Of a stretch of 64,000 nt of DNA, positions 43,199 to 51,830 are shown piece by piece (position 1 is the first letter of the stretch; every line of letters starts with the position of its first letter). Position numbers and translations under genes: made by a program. Origin of the DNA: JAIVJG01 sp964236735 (GTDB taxonomy: Bacteria; Acidobacteriota; Blastocatellia; Pyrinomonadales; Pyrinomonadaceae); assembly GCA_964236735.1 (NCBI GenBank), contig CAXSFM010000001.1:248001-312000 (forward strand). The letters are read 5' to 3'. The notes under the pieces were generated by a model. That model saw nothing but the letters and a program-made list of their open reading frames with translations, was not told the origin of the DNA and searched no databases.

Positions 43199-44011
43199 TT
43201 AATTTTGAGAGTCTGCGGGTTCGGCGGCGATTGCGCCCTGCGGGCGTTTGAAGAGCGCGTCCTCGATCTGCACGTTGAATTTCACTTCGTAAATACGAAT
43301 GGTCAACTCGAAGTCGTTATACGTCTGATGCAGGAGAGTCGGGATAGTCACGCCTTCAATTTTCGCGTAGCCCTCGTAGATGATGGACTTCGGCACGTTC
43401 CTGTCCTGCTCGCCACGGTGGATGATGTCGAGCCGCGACATCAAACCCGTGCGCGCGTCGAAGTACATGATCTCAGGTCGCCCGCCGATGGGCGTCGCCT
43501 CAACCGCGTAAGCCTCACGCCCGCCGAGCAGCGTCTTGCCCTTCAACGCAATTTTGGAGAACGCGCTGCGGATGCTGCGCCCGCGCCCCGCGTCAATGTC
43601 GCGCTTCATCGCCTCGGAAGTTTCCTGACTCATGCTGATCGCGCCCGTGAGCGGCGTCTGCGCCCAGCCGCTTTGCCCGTCGTAGCCTTCGAGCAGTTGG
43701 CCGGGACGACCCGGAACATCAAAGACGATCAACGCCTTGTCAGGACTTTTGGCGAAACTTGAGACGCTTCCGTTCAAGCCGAGATTCGGAATCTCGATCA
43801 AGCCGCGCATGACGCGAGTGCGAACACGCATCAACGCCTGTGGGCTGCCCTGCGCCGCGACGAACTTTTCGAGAATGCGATCAAGCTCGCGCTCTGACTC
43901 AATGCTCGACGTTTGCACCGCCTCCGTCTGTTTGCGACGTGGCGAAGTTTGCGCCGCGCAGACTGTCGCCACGAGCATAGTCAACAAAATCAACGATCCC
44001 GTTTTCCTCAT
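43199..44011 (-). CDS. Exported LolA/LppX-fold protein
   Basis: A 270-residue protein. The signal peptide is 1-20 (LILLTMLVATVCAAQ). The remainder is beta-rich with a LolA-like pattern: GLIEIPNLGLNGSVSSFAKS, KALIVFDVPGRPG, GGREAYAVEATPIGGRPEIM and YFDARTGLMSRLDI. Such 'outer-membrane lipoprotein-sorting-like' proteins bind lipids or hydrophobic ligands in the periplasm. The ATG at 44011 starts a clean signal peptide. The upstream neighbour is the HD-GYP gene on the same strand. Confidence 0.75.
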   Translation of the reverse strand: MRKTGSLILLTMLVATVCAAQTSPRRKQTEAVQTSSIESERELDRILEKFVAAQGSPQALMRVRTRVMRGLIEIPNLGLNGSVSSFAKSPDKALIVFDVPGRPGQLLEGYDGQSGWAQTPLTGAISMSQETSEAMKRDIDAGRGRSIRSAFSKIALKGKTLLGGREAYAVEATPIGGRPEIMYFDARTGLMSRLDIIHRGEQDRNVPKSIIYEGYAKIEGVTIPTLLHQTYNDFELTIRIYEVKFNVQIEDALFKRPQGAIAAEPADSQN

Positions 44012-44050
44012 TTTCAAACTCCTGTTTTTCGTATTGCATGACATCTGAAA

Positions 44051-45907
44051 TCAAAGCGTTGAGGAGGGCTGCGCCGGGAGCGTTGCGCTCTGGCGTGTGA
44101 TTGAAGTTTTGAGGCCGGGCGCTCTCGACAATTCCTGCGCGCGCGGCGACAACTTGACGCGCCCCGCCGCGATCTGTCCCGACTCGCAAGCCGCGACGAG
44201 CGCCGCGACGACCGTCTCGTCATAGCGCGTGCCGATGAAAGTCTTAATGCGCGCGAGCGCGTCTTCGAGCGCCATGCCCTGCTGGTATGGCCGATCCGTC
44301 GTCATCGCGTCGAACGTGTCGGCGACGGAGACGATGCGCGCCTGCATAGGAATCTGTTCGGCCTTGAGACCCTGCGGATAGCCGCGCCCATCCATCATTT
44401 CGTGATGCATGTGCATACCGGGCAGGAAGTCGCGCATGGCCGGAATCTGCGACATAATCTTGTAGCCCTTCTGCGGATGCCCCTTCATAATTTCATACTC
44501 TTCGTCGGTCAGCGCGGCGGGCTTCTTCAGGATGTTGTCGTCAATCCCGATCTTGCCCACGTCGTGCAGGAGCGCGCTGATACGCAATTTTTCAAGTTCG
44601 TCGTCGGGCAATCCCAGACTCTCGCCGATGGCGATGGAGAAGCGTGCGACGCGCTCCGAGTGGCCGCGCGTGTAAGGGTCTTTGCCGTCAATCGCGGCGG
44701 CGAGAGCCTTGACCGTGCCGAGAAAAAGTTGACGGTTATCTTCCGCCGCGTTTCGCAAATCCTCGATAAAGTTTTCGAGACGGTCGGTCATCTGATTGAA
44801 CGAGTCGCCCAACTCGCCCAACTCCGTGCGGCTTCTGACGTTGATGCGTTGCGAGAAGTCGCCACCGGCGATGCGGTGCGCGCCTGCCGCTAGTTCGCGC
44901 ACGGGATTCGTCAAGCCTTTGGCGAAGATGAAGCCGATGGTGAGCGCGACGAAGGCCGCAACGAGACTAATCCAGAGCGTCTGCCGTCGCATGTCCGTGA
45001 CGGATTGCAAGGCGGCGTGCTCGTCTTGAATCGCGATCACGCCGAGCCGCGAATCATCGTCGAGCTTCGCGGTCGCATATGCGCCGAGCATTCTTACTTC
45101 CTGCCCTTCGCGCTCCGCTGTGAAAGGCGCAAGCGCGGATTTAATTTGCTTGCTCGTCGCCATCCATTCCTGCACGACTTTGAGATCGCCCATCGAACGC
45201 TCTGCGAAGGCGACGCGCGCGTCCGGGTGCGCGACGGCGCGCCCATCCTGATTGACGACGAAGATGACGGGCAGGCCGCGTTCGAGCAGTTCCGCTTCCG
45301 TCATTGAAGTCTGCTGCTGCACCGCCGCGAAGGCTTCCTGAAAAGAGACAATCGCCACGACCGCCGCCACAACCGTCCCGCCGTCGCCGCCTCCCATGAC
45401 GGGCGCGGCGATGGTTAACTCCATCTCCTGACTTGAGCGTATGACGTGCGGCCCGTTGATGATTAACCCGCGCTCGGTCATGTTCGCGAGCGTGGCATTG
45501 ACGCGCAGGTTAACTTCGTCGCGCCCGATGGCGTCCGGTTTGTAAGCGATGTGCGGCGCGTCGCCGACGGGGACGATGGCGAGCGCGATGAGATTCTCGT
45601 CATCCTCGACGGATTTCTGAAGGCGTGTCTGGCTGCCCTGCTGTCCGAGAACACTGACGCCACCCGTCAACTCGAAGGCGCGCGCGAGTCCGGTCACGAC
45701 ATCACGGTAGCGTTGGCCGTAGAGTTCGATCTGTCTGGCCTTGTCCTGCACGAGTTGCGCTTGATAACGGCCTTCCACAGAGCGCAGTTCGTCGCCGCTG
45801 CGACCGGACAGCATCCAGCCAGCCAGCCCGAGCGGAACAAGTCCGACCACCAGCAACGTGCCGAGGACAATGTAGAGCAGGCGTATGCGCTTGAAGCGTT
45901 CAAACAT
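44051..45907 (-). CDS. dCache-HAMP-HD-GYP c-di-GMP phosphodiesterase
   Basis: A 618-residue protein. The N-terminal membrane helix (about 10-30) is followed by a periplasmic dCache-like sensor (about 35-290), a second membrane helix (about 310-330, LWISLVAAFVALTIGFIFA), HAMP (about 335-385), and a C-terminal HD-GYP domain (about 400-600). The HD pair is in ISALLHDVGKIGIDD, the following metal ligands are in KGHPQKGYKIM, and HHEMMDGRGYPQGL holds the GYP motif. All key residues are present, so c-di-GMP hydrolysis is expected. It is divergent from the ECF sigma operon. Confidence 0.93.
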   Translation of the reverse strand: MFERFKRIRLLYIVLGTLLVVGLVPLGLAGWMLSGRSGDELRSVEGRYQAQLVQDKARQIELYGQRYRDVVTGLARAFELTGGVSVLGQQGSQTRLQKSVEDDENLIALAIVPVGDAPHIAYKPDAIGRDEVNLRVNATLANMTERGLIINGPHVIRSSQEMELTIAAPVMGGGDGGTVVAAVVAIVSFQEAFAAVQQQTSMTEAELLERGLPVIFVVNQDGRAVAHPDARVAFAERSMGDLKVVQEWMATSKQIKSALAPFTAEREGQEVRMLGAYATAKLDDDSRLGVIAIQDEHAALQSVTDMRRQTLWISLVAAFVALTIGFIFAKGLTNPVRELAAGAHRIAGGDFSQRINVRSRTELGELGDSFNQMTDRLENFIEDLRNAAEDNRQLFLGTVKALAAAIDGKDPYTRGHSERVARFSIAIGESLGLPDDELEKLRISALLHDVGKIGIDDNILKKPAALTDEEYEIMKGHPQKGYKIMSQIPAMRDFLPGMHMHHEMMDGRGYPQGLKAEQIPMQARIVSVADTFDAMTTDRPYQQGMALEDALARIKTFIGTRYDETVVAALVAACESGQIAAGRVKLSPRAQELSRAPGLKTSITRQSATLPAQPSSTL

Positions 45908-46264
45908 TTGGCAGCAGATTTTTTGGAAAAAGCGGGTAAACTCTTGGCGGGCGCGCGTCAGATTCTAAGGTCACGCGCGATTATCTCGAAGGCGCACGCA
46001 GTATTGATAGTAATAGCTGCGAAACATTGCTGTCAAATGTTATATTTCTTTTAACTCGTTGATCTGTAAAACTAACAGCCAGGTTTTTAGACGAAAGCGA
46101 CAGCAGTTTGTGTGGAGAAGTGAGGGCATCTGACAGTGTGGCTGAGTCAAACCTTGCGAACTTGTTAATTTGACAGACCAGAATGCGGCGCGGCGCGTCT
46201 AAATTGTTGAGCGCGCTTGTCTGTGGGCGCTGTGCAGATTCCACGCCGGCCCCGGGGAGATACA
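45908..46264. other. Divergent promoter region between HD-GYP and ECF sigma genes
   Basis: 357 bases without a convincing gene. A TTGACA sits at 46170-46175, but no good -10 box lies 16-18 bases beyond. No clear ECF-type autoregulatory promoter could be assigned. A GGGGAG ribosome site at 46256-46261 serves the ECF sigma start. Confidence 0.4.
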
Positions 46265-46846
46265 TTGACGGCGACGACTGACGAGCAGATTGTGAAACGC
46301 GCTCTCGCAGGCGATGCAGACGCCTTCGGCGAGATTGTGCGCCGTTGGGAACGCAAAATCTTCGCGCTCTCTTTCGGGATGCTCGGCAGCGCGGAGGACG
46401 CGCGCGACGCGACGCAGGAAACTTTTCTCGCCGCCTTTCGCAACCTGCGCGGCTTTCGCGGCGACGCCAAAGTCTCTTCGTGGCTGCACCGCATCGCGGT
46501 CAACCAGTGCATCACGCGCCAGCGCCGCTCGCGCGTGAGACCTGAGACGGGCATCGAAGACGAGCTTGAAGCGACGGGCGAAAGTTTTCTCTCCACCGCG
46601 CCGCAGGCTTCACCCGCGCACGCGACGGAAAAGAAAGAGCGTCGGCTGGCCGTGAGAAAGGCTGTCGCGTCTCTGCCGCAGGAATTGCGCGAGGTCGTGT
46701 TGATGAAAGAGTTCGAGGAATTGACGTTTCAAGAGATAGCGGATGCGCTACAGATTCCTTTGAGCACGGTCAAGAGCCGTCTCTATACCGCGCTCAAACA
46801 ACTGGAATTGCGGCTCGGGAAATACAGGACGGAGGTTGCCCCCTAA
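46265..46846 (+). CDS. ECF sigma factor
   Basis: A 193-residue protein. Region 2 (about 15-80) has GEIVRRWERKIFALSFGMLG, DARDATQETFLAAFRNLRGF and SSWLHRIAVNQCITRQRR. Region 4 (about 130-185) has LPQELREVVLMKEFEELTFQ and EIADALQIPLSTVKSRLYTA. The start is a TTG at 46265, chosen because a GGGGAG ribosome site lies 3-8 bases before it; an upstream TTG (46217) would have no site. The stop (TAA) overlaps the anti-sigma ATG. Confidence 0.93.
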   Translation: MTATTDEQIVKRALAGDADAFGEIVRRWERKIFALSFGMLGSAEDARDATQETFLAAFRNLRGFRGDAKVSSWLHRIAVNQCITRQRRSRVRPETGIEDELEATGESFLSTAPQASPAHATEKKERRLAVRKAVASLPQELREVVLMKEFEELTFQEIADALQIPLSTVKSRLYTALKQLELRLGKYRTEVAP

Positions 46847-47655
46847 TGAATGACAAAATGAACAACTCATCTACGAAAGATGCGCCGCGTGATTGCGAGC
46901 GAACCGCCGAACTCGTCACGTACATGTACGGCGAGGCCACTCCCGCAGAGGCCGGACTGTTCCGTCAGCATCTCGCGACCTGCGCTGTCTGTGAACATGA
47001 GATGATTGCTTTCGGCGATGTGCGTCAGGCCGTCGGCGGCTGGCGGATGGAAGCGTTGAGTCAACTGCCCGCGCTGTCTCTCGATCATGCGCTTGCTCCT
47101 GCTGCTCACATCAATGAGCCGACGGAGAGAAAGCGTTCCGCGCTCGCCGCGATTCGTGAATTCTTCTCGCTCTCTCCGTTGTGGTTGCAGGCCGGAGCGG
47201 TGGCGGCGACGTTGATACTTTGCGCGCTCGCCGCGCTCACCGTCGCGCGCACAGAAATACGTTGGGACGGCAATGGCCTCGCCTATCGAAGCGGCACACA
47301 GGAACGTATCGTCAAGGAGCGCGTCGAAGCGCCGATGCCAAATACTTACACGCAGGCACAGGTTGATGCGCTGGTTGATGAAAAGCTGAGTCAGCGCATG
47401 GAAGTCGCGCGCGCAGAATGGCAGCAGGAGCAAGCGCAGAAAGCTCAGGTGATTGATACAAGCGCGTCGAACACTTCGCGCAAGACTGTCGCGCCACGTT
47501 ACGTCCTCGCCGTCAACGCACCGCGCACATCGAACCGTCAAATGCCCGCGTCAAACGGCGCGGGTTCGCGCAACAATATGTATCAGGTCGCCGAAAATGA
47601 TAGTTTGCCGAGACTGACCGATCTGCTTGGCGCGGTGAACGAAAATAACAAGTGA
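46846..47655 (+). CDS. Zinc-binding anti-sigma factor
   Basis: A 269-residue protein. The N-terminal zinc anti-sigma motif HLATCAVCEHEM fits HxxxCxxC. A membrane helix lies near residues 115-140 (LWLQAGAVAATLILCALAAL) and the C-terminal domain is periplasmic with no recognised fold. It shares a base with the sigma stop (TAATG), a tight regulator pair. It would hold the sigma factor at the membrane until an envelope signal arrives. Confidence 0.85.
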   Translation: MNDKMNNSSTKDAPRDCERTAELVTYMYGEATPAEAGLFRQHLATCAVCEHEMIAFGDVRQAVGGWRMEALSQLPALSLDHALAPAAHINEPTERKRSALAAIREFFSLSPLWLQAGAVAATLILCALAALTVARTEIRWDGNGLAYRSGTQERIVKERVEAPMPNTYTQAQVDALVDEKLSQRMEVARAEWQQEQAQKAQVIDTSASNTSRKTVAPRYVLAVNAPRTSNRQMPASNGAGSRNNMYQVAENDSLPRLTDLLGAVNENNK

Positions 47656-47746
47656 GCGTCGAGCCAACAGCAAATCGTTCTCAGGTGACGGATGTTGTAA
47701 GAGTGGAGATGAATTTGAGTTGAAATTCAGAATGAGGTTTCCGTAC

Positions 47747-48472
47747 ATGAGTTTACTTCGCGGCAAGTCACAGTTCGGCTTGATGTCGAGACTTGCCCTC
47801 GCTCTCGCGCTTCCCCTCTCTGCGCCTCTCGTGGCGCGCGCGCAGAATCCGGCTGAGACGCAACAGGAAGACTCTGCGACGACGGCGGCGCAAAGCAATC
47901 CCGCACAGGGCGGTGACGCGAGTGCGGCTAACCTTCTCTTGCAACTGAACCTCAAGCCTGAGCAGATCGAGCAGATGAAAGAGATTCGCCGCCAGAGCGC
48001 GCACGAAGTTCAGACGCTCACGCAGCGTCGCAGACAGGCGCGGCGCGCACTCGACGAGGCGCTCTACTCCAACGCGCTCGACGATGCCACCATTGACCAG
48101 CGCACGCGCGAGTTGGCCGAATCGCAAGCTGCGCTCGTGCGGCTCGAAGCGCAGACGCAACTTCGCATCCGCCGCGTGCTCACGCCCGATCAACTCCAGA
48201 TGTTTCGTGACTTGCGGAAGGAGGCGCAACGCAACCAGCGCATCGAGCGACGACTCGAAAGAGGCGTCAATAATCCGCAGGCTCTCCGCAACAACCCCAA
48301 TCGCCGCAACGGGCAGAACTCCGTCTCCCCGACTGTTAAGCCGGGCAGCGACACTACTAATGCAAACACTTCCGCCGGTGCGACTAAAGAAGCGCGCCCC
48401 AACGCGCCCGCCGGACGGCTGCGCGACACACGCCCGTTTGCCTTTCCGCGGCAGCGGCGTCGCCGGCAGTAA
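47747..48472 (+). CDS. Spy/CpxP-like periplasmic protein
   Basis: A 241-residue protein. The signal peptide is 1-32 (LALALALPLSAPLVARAQ). A helical core (about 60-150) has LNLKPEQIEQMKEIRRQSAH and LTPDQLQMFRDLRKEAQ, the paired LTxxQ-type motifs of Spy/CpxP/ZraP proteins. The C-terminal tail is Asn/Pro/Arg-rich and basic. It probably senses or chaperones misfolded envelope proteins and follows the ECF sigma/anti-sigma pair on the same strand. The start could also be at 47732; both give a workable signal peptide. Confidence 0.78.
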   Translation: MSLLRGKSQFGLMSRLALALALPLSAPLVARAQNPAETQQEDSATTAAQSNPAQGGDASAANLLLQLNLKPEQIEQMKEIRRQSAHEVQTLTQRRRQARRALDEALYSNALDDATIDQRTRELAESQAALVRLEAQTQLRIRRVLTPDQLQMFRDLRKEAQRNQRIERRLERGVNNPQALRNNPNRRNGQNSVSPTVKPGSDTTNANTSAGATKEARPNAPAGRLRDTRPFAFPRQRRRRQ

Positions 48473-48810
48473 AAAGCAGTGACGAGTGACGAGTGAAGGA
48501 CAACAGCAGTGACGAGTAAGAAAGATTCTCATCTCGTCACTGCGTTTTAATTTCTACACATCACACATCACTCATCACGGCTTTCTTGCTCGTCACTCGT
48601 CACTTGTCACTGCCTTTGTAACTGCTTTAGTGCTTGACGCATTCGCCTTTTCTCTCGCATCATACATTGCTTGCTCCTGCTTTTCGCGTTTGAAGATTTT
48701 GTGCGCTGCCAATGGCAAACGCTTCGTCGAGCGTTTCTTTGTCGGCAGATGAAATCATTGCGGACGGCATATTTCCTGCTTGATTGAATGATTCGCTTCC
48801 GACAATTCGC
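48473..48810. other. 338-bp gap before the mla operon
   Basis: The first 140 bases are the nested GTGACGA repeat. The rest carries a weak TTGACG (48636) and CATCAT-like -10 at about 18 bases as a candidate promoter for mlaE. No gene was found. Confidence 0.4.
48477..48612. repeat. Nested double GTGACGA heptamer hairpin
   Basis: The outer arms GTGACGA x2 (48477-48500) and their reverse complement (48587-48612) enclose an inner hairpin of the same word (48506-48523 with 48533-48545). It begins directly after the Spy-like stop codon and shares its heptamer with 32985-33064. Confidence 0.85.
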
Positions 48811-49578
48811 ATGAACATCGCCCTGCGCGCACTGCTTGAGGTACAGGAGACCACTCTACTTGCGGCGCGCGCCGCGCGTGGGATTTTCCGTCGCCCGACT
48901 TACTTCAACGAGGCCATCCAGCAGATGGACGTGATCGGCGTCGGTTCTCTAACCATCATTCTTCTGACAGGTTTTTTCACGGGCGGCGTCCTCGCGCTGC
49001 AAACTTATCCGACGCTTAAATATTACGGGGCGCAGGATCAGACCGGCTATCTCGTGGCGACATCGCTCGTGCGCGAGTTGGGGCCTGTGCTGTGCGGTTT
49101 GATGGTGGCGGGGCGCGTCGCTTCGGCGATTGCGGCGGAACTCGGCTCGATGGTCGTCTCGCAGCAAATTGACGCGATGCGCTCGCTCGGCACAGACCCG
49201 GTTCGCAAACTCGTCGCGCCGCGCCTGATCGCGCTCGTCTTTATGCTGCCGCTCTTGACGCTCGTCGCTGACGCCGTCGGCATCGTCGGCGGGTGGGCGG
49301 TCTCCACGCAGCTTTTCGGGATGGCAACGGGAACTTTTTACTCGTCCGTCTGGCAAGGGTTAACGACGGAAGACCTCTTCGGCGGATTCGTCAAATCGTT
49401 CGTCTTCGCCATGATTATCGCGACGGTCGCCTGCCGGCAAGGGTTGAAGACGGAAGGCGGGACGGTCGGCGTCGGGCAGTCAACGACGACCGCCGTCGTC
49501 TCGACTTCCATTCTCATCATCGTCTCGGATTTCTTTCTCACGAAGGCGTTACAGGTTATTCTGAATCAGACGGTGTGA
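48811..49578 (+). CDS. mlaE: MlaE-type ABC transporter permease
   Basis: A 255-residue integral membrane protein with five to six helices. It is the permease of the phospholipid transport system that moves lipids between the membranes. Motifs: AIQQMDVIGVGSLTIILLTG, ALQTYPTLKYYGAQDQTGYL, VRELGPVLCGLMVAGRVASA and MRSLGTDPVRKLVAPRLIAL, all standard MlaE. I chose the ATG at 48811; a TTG at 48784 would add nine residues and neither has a strong ribosome site. mlaF and mlaD follow on the same strand. Confidence 0.92.
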   Translation: MNIALRALLEVQETTLLAARAARGIFRRPTYFNEAIQQMDVIGVGSLTIILLTGFFTGGVLALQTYPTLKYYGAQDQTGYLVATSLVRELGPVLCGLMVAGRVASAIAAELGSMVVSQQIDAMRSLGTDPVRKLVAPRLIALVFMLPLLTLVADAVGIVGGWAVSTQLFGMATGTFYSSVWQGLTTEDLFGGFVKSFVFAMIIATVACRQGLKTEGGTVGVGQSTTTAVVSTSILIIVSDFFLTKALQVILNQTV

Positions 49579-49598
49579 GACTTTGCATTACTGATTTT

Positions 49599-50516
49599 AT
49601 GAGCATCACCGACTTCGAGGCCACCAAAGGCGAAGCACAGGACACCGGCGAAGGGCAGGTCAGCGAAGCCGCCGCCGAGTCCACGTTCGCCGAGGTTGAC
49701 GATAAGGCGCGAGCCATTCCCGCCATCGAATTCCGCGACGTGCATCTCTCGTTCGACGACCGCAAAATTCTCGACGGACTGAACTTGACCGTCAATCGCG
49801 GCGAGACCAAGCTCATCCTCGGCGGCTCCGGCGGCGGTAAATCAACGACCATCAAGCTCGTGCTCGGACTGCTCAAACCAGATTCCGGTCGCATCCTTGT
49901 TGACGGCGAGGACATCACCGATTACAACGAGGCGCAGATGATGAGCGTCCGCAAGAAAATCGGGATGATCTTTCAGGAAGGCGCGCTCTTCGATTCGCTC
50001 TCGGTCTATGACAACGTCGCATACCGTCTGCACGAGCAGGGTGTCCCGGAAGAGGAATGCGAGCAGGAAGTCACACGGATGCTGCGCTTCGTCAATCTCG
50101 AAGACGCGATTGACAAGATGCCGATTGAGCTGTCAGGCGGGATGCGCCGTCGCGTCGGCATCGCGCGCGCGCTCGTCGGCGGCCCGAAAATCGTGTTATT
50201 CGACGAGCCGACCGCCGGACTCGACCCGCCGACGGCGCGCACCATCTGCGAACTCGCCATCAAACTGCGCGACCTCGAAGACGTGTCCTCGATGTTCGTC
50301 ACGCACGAGATGAACAACGTCCAATATCTGACGAACGAATATGCGGTCGTGGGCGACGATGGCGAAGTTATCTTCGAGCAGGAAGGCGAGCGTCTCTGTC
50401 TCGTCAACACGAAAATTATGATGCTCAAAGGCGGCCACATTATTTTTGAAGGCACGGATGAGGAGCTACGCAAGACGACAGACCCCTACATCATCCGTTT
50501 CATCCGGGGACACTGA
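49599..50516 (+). CDS. mlaF: MlaF-type ABC transporter ATPase
   Basis: A 305-residue protein. Walker A is LILGGSGGGKSTTIKLVLGL, the Q-loop is GMIFQEGALFDSLSV, the signature is LSGGMRRRVGIARAL, and Walker B is IVLFDEPTAGLDP. A conserved late insert has VVGDDGEVIFEQEGERLCLV. A 45-residue N-terminal extension before the ATPase core is longer than in E. coli MlaF. The ATG at 49599 is chosen as the first in-frame start after mlaE's stop that gives the full domain without overlap. It powers mlaE/mlaD. Confidence 0.94.
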   Translation: MSITDFEATKGEAQDTGEGQVSEAAAESTFAEVDDKARAIPAIEFRDVHLSFDDRKILDGLNLTVNRGETKLILGGSGGGKSTTIKLVLGLLKPDSGRILVDGEDITDYNEAQMMSVRKKIGMIFQEGALFDSLSVYDNVAYRLHEQGVPEEECEQEVTRMLRFVNLEDAIDKMPIELSGGMRRRVGIARALVGGPKIVLFDEPTAGLDPPTARTICELAIKLRDLEDVSSMFVTHEMNNVQYLTNEYAVVGDDGEVIFEQEGERLCLVNTKIMMLKGGHIIFEGTDEELRKTTDPYIIRFIRGH

Positions 50517-50524
50517 AGAAAGGA

Positions 50525-50608
<84 letters not shown>

Positions 50609-50612
50609 GCTT

Positions 50613-51761
50613 ATGCCTCCAACCAAAAGAGCCATCGGATTTCGGGAACTGCGCGTCGGCATTTTCGTCGTGGGCGCTATCGCCGTACTCATCTTTCTGC
50701 TCCTGAACGCTTCCGGCGACATCTCGCCGTTCTCCAAGAAGCTGTTGCTCAAGGCGCAATTTGCCAACGCCGACGGCCTGCGTAAAGGCTCGGAGGTGCG
50801 GCTTGCGGGCGTGCGAATCGGGAAGGTTGATGAGGTCAGGTTGCTGCCGCCGTCCGAGAAACCGACTGACCCGAAGGTCGAGGCCGTCTTCTCGATTGAT
50901 AGCGTGATTGACGGCAAGCCCGCGACCGATCTTGTCCGCACGGACTCGACCGCGCAGCAAGGCTCACCCAGCCTGCTCGGCTCGGACAAGTTAATCAATC
51001 TCACGCCCGGCACTGCGCTCGGCCAGCCCATCAAGAACGGCGACACATTGAAGACCGGCAAAGAAAGCGAAGGCTTCGATGCCCTGACCGCATCGGGCAC
51101 GGAACTGACGCAGCAGTTAAATAAACTGTCCGTAGAGTTCACAGACATCGCGCGCAAGATTAATCAGGGAGAGGGTTCCGCCGGACTCCTCGTCAACGAC
51201 GAGCAGCTTTACAACAACCTCAACAGCACCATCCGCGACACTAATGAAATCATCCGCGAGATTCAGGCCGGACAAGGCTCCGCAGGAAAGCTCATCAAAG
51301 ACCCCGCGCTCTACAACAGTCTGACGGCGACGAGCAACTCGCTGCAAACCATCGCCGACGATCTCCAGCGCGGCAAAGGAACCGCCGGAAAGTTGCTGAC
51401 GGACGATGCCATCTACAACGATGCGCGCTCGACCATCGCGCGCTTCAATCATTCGGTTGACGAGATCAATCTGGTCGTAGCAGACCTGCGTGCCGGTCGC
51501 GGCACTGCCGGCAAACTCCTCACGGACGAGACAATCTACAACGACGCGCGAGCCGCCATCGCGCGCTTCAACACCGCCGCCGAGCGCATAGACAACGTCG
51601 TCTCCGGCCTCCAGCGCGGCGAAGGCACTGCCGGAAAATTGTTGACCGACGACCAGCTATACTCAAACGTCAATCAACTCTCGTCCGAGTCCGTGAAGCT
51701 GATTTATGATTTCCGCCAGAACCCGAAGAAATATTTGACGATTAAGTTTCAGTTATTCTAA
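50613..51761 (+). CDS. mlaD: MlaD-type MCE-domain lipid-binding protein
   Basis: A 382-residue protein. The N-terminal membrane helix (about 15-35) is followed by one MCE domain (about 40-135, ANADGLRKGSEVRLAGVRIG). The C-terminal part (about 188-365) is five tandem units of 34-41 residues built around G-[ST]-A-G-K-L, such as GTAGKLLTDDAIYNDARS. MlaD forms a hexameric lipid channel, and repeated tails are known in MCE relatives. It is third in the mlaE-F-D operon and ends at a strong terminator. Confidence 0.93.
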   Translation: MPPTKRAIGFRELRVGIFVVGAIAVLIFLLLNASGDISPFSKKLLLKAQFANADGLRKGSEVRLAGVRIGKVDEVRLLPPSEKPTDPKVEAVFSIDSVIDGKPATDLVRTDSTAQQGSPSLLGSDKLINLTPGTALGQPIKNGDTLKTGKESEGFDALTASGTELTQQLNKLSVEFTDIARKINQGEGSAGLLVNDEQLYNNLNSTIRDTNEIIREIQAGQGSAGKLIKDPALYNSLTATSNSLQTIADDLQRGKGTAGKLLTDDAIYNDARSTIARFNHSVDEINLVVADLRAGRGTAGKLLTDETIYNDARAAIARFNTAAERIDNVVSGLQRGEGTAGKLLTDDQLYSNVNQLSSESVKLIYDFRQNPKKYLTIKFQLF

Positions 51762-51781
51762 AGCGACGAACGAAAGTCAGA

Positions 51782-51830
51782 GACACGGCGGGAGCATGAA
51801 TTGTTCATGCTCCCGCCGTGTCCTTTTTCT
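51782..51830 (+). terminator. Strong intrinsic terminator between mlaD and midA
   Basis: GACACGGCGGGAGCATGAA (51782-51800) pairs perfectly with TTCATGCTCCCGCCGTGTC (51804-51822), with a 3-nt loop, followed by CTTTTTCT. The minus-strand midA stop codon lies within the right arm, so the structure probably ends both convergent transcripts. Confidence 0.9.

Noticed and set aside
45551..46054. Plus-strand frame of 167 codons opposite the HD-GYP N-terminus.
   Set aside because: Shadow of the dCache coding region; composition and codon pattern belong to the minus strand.
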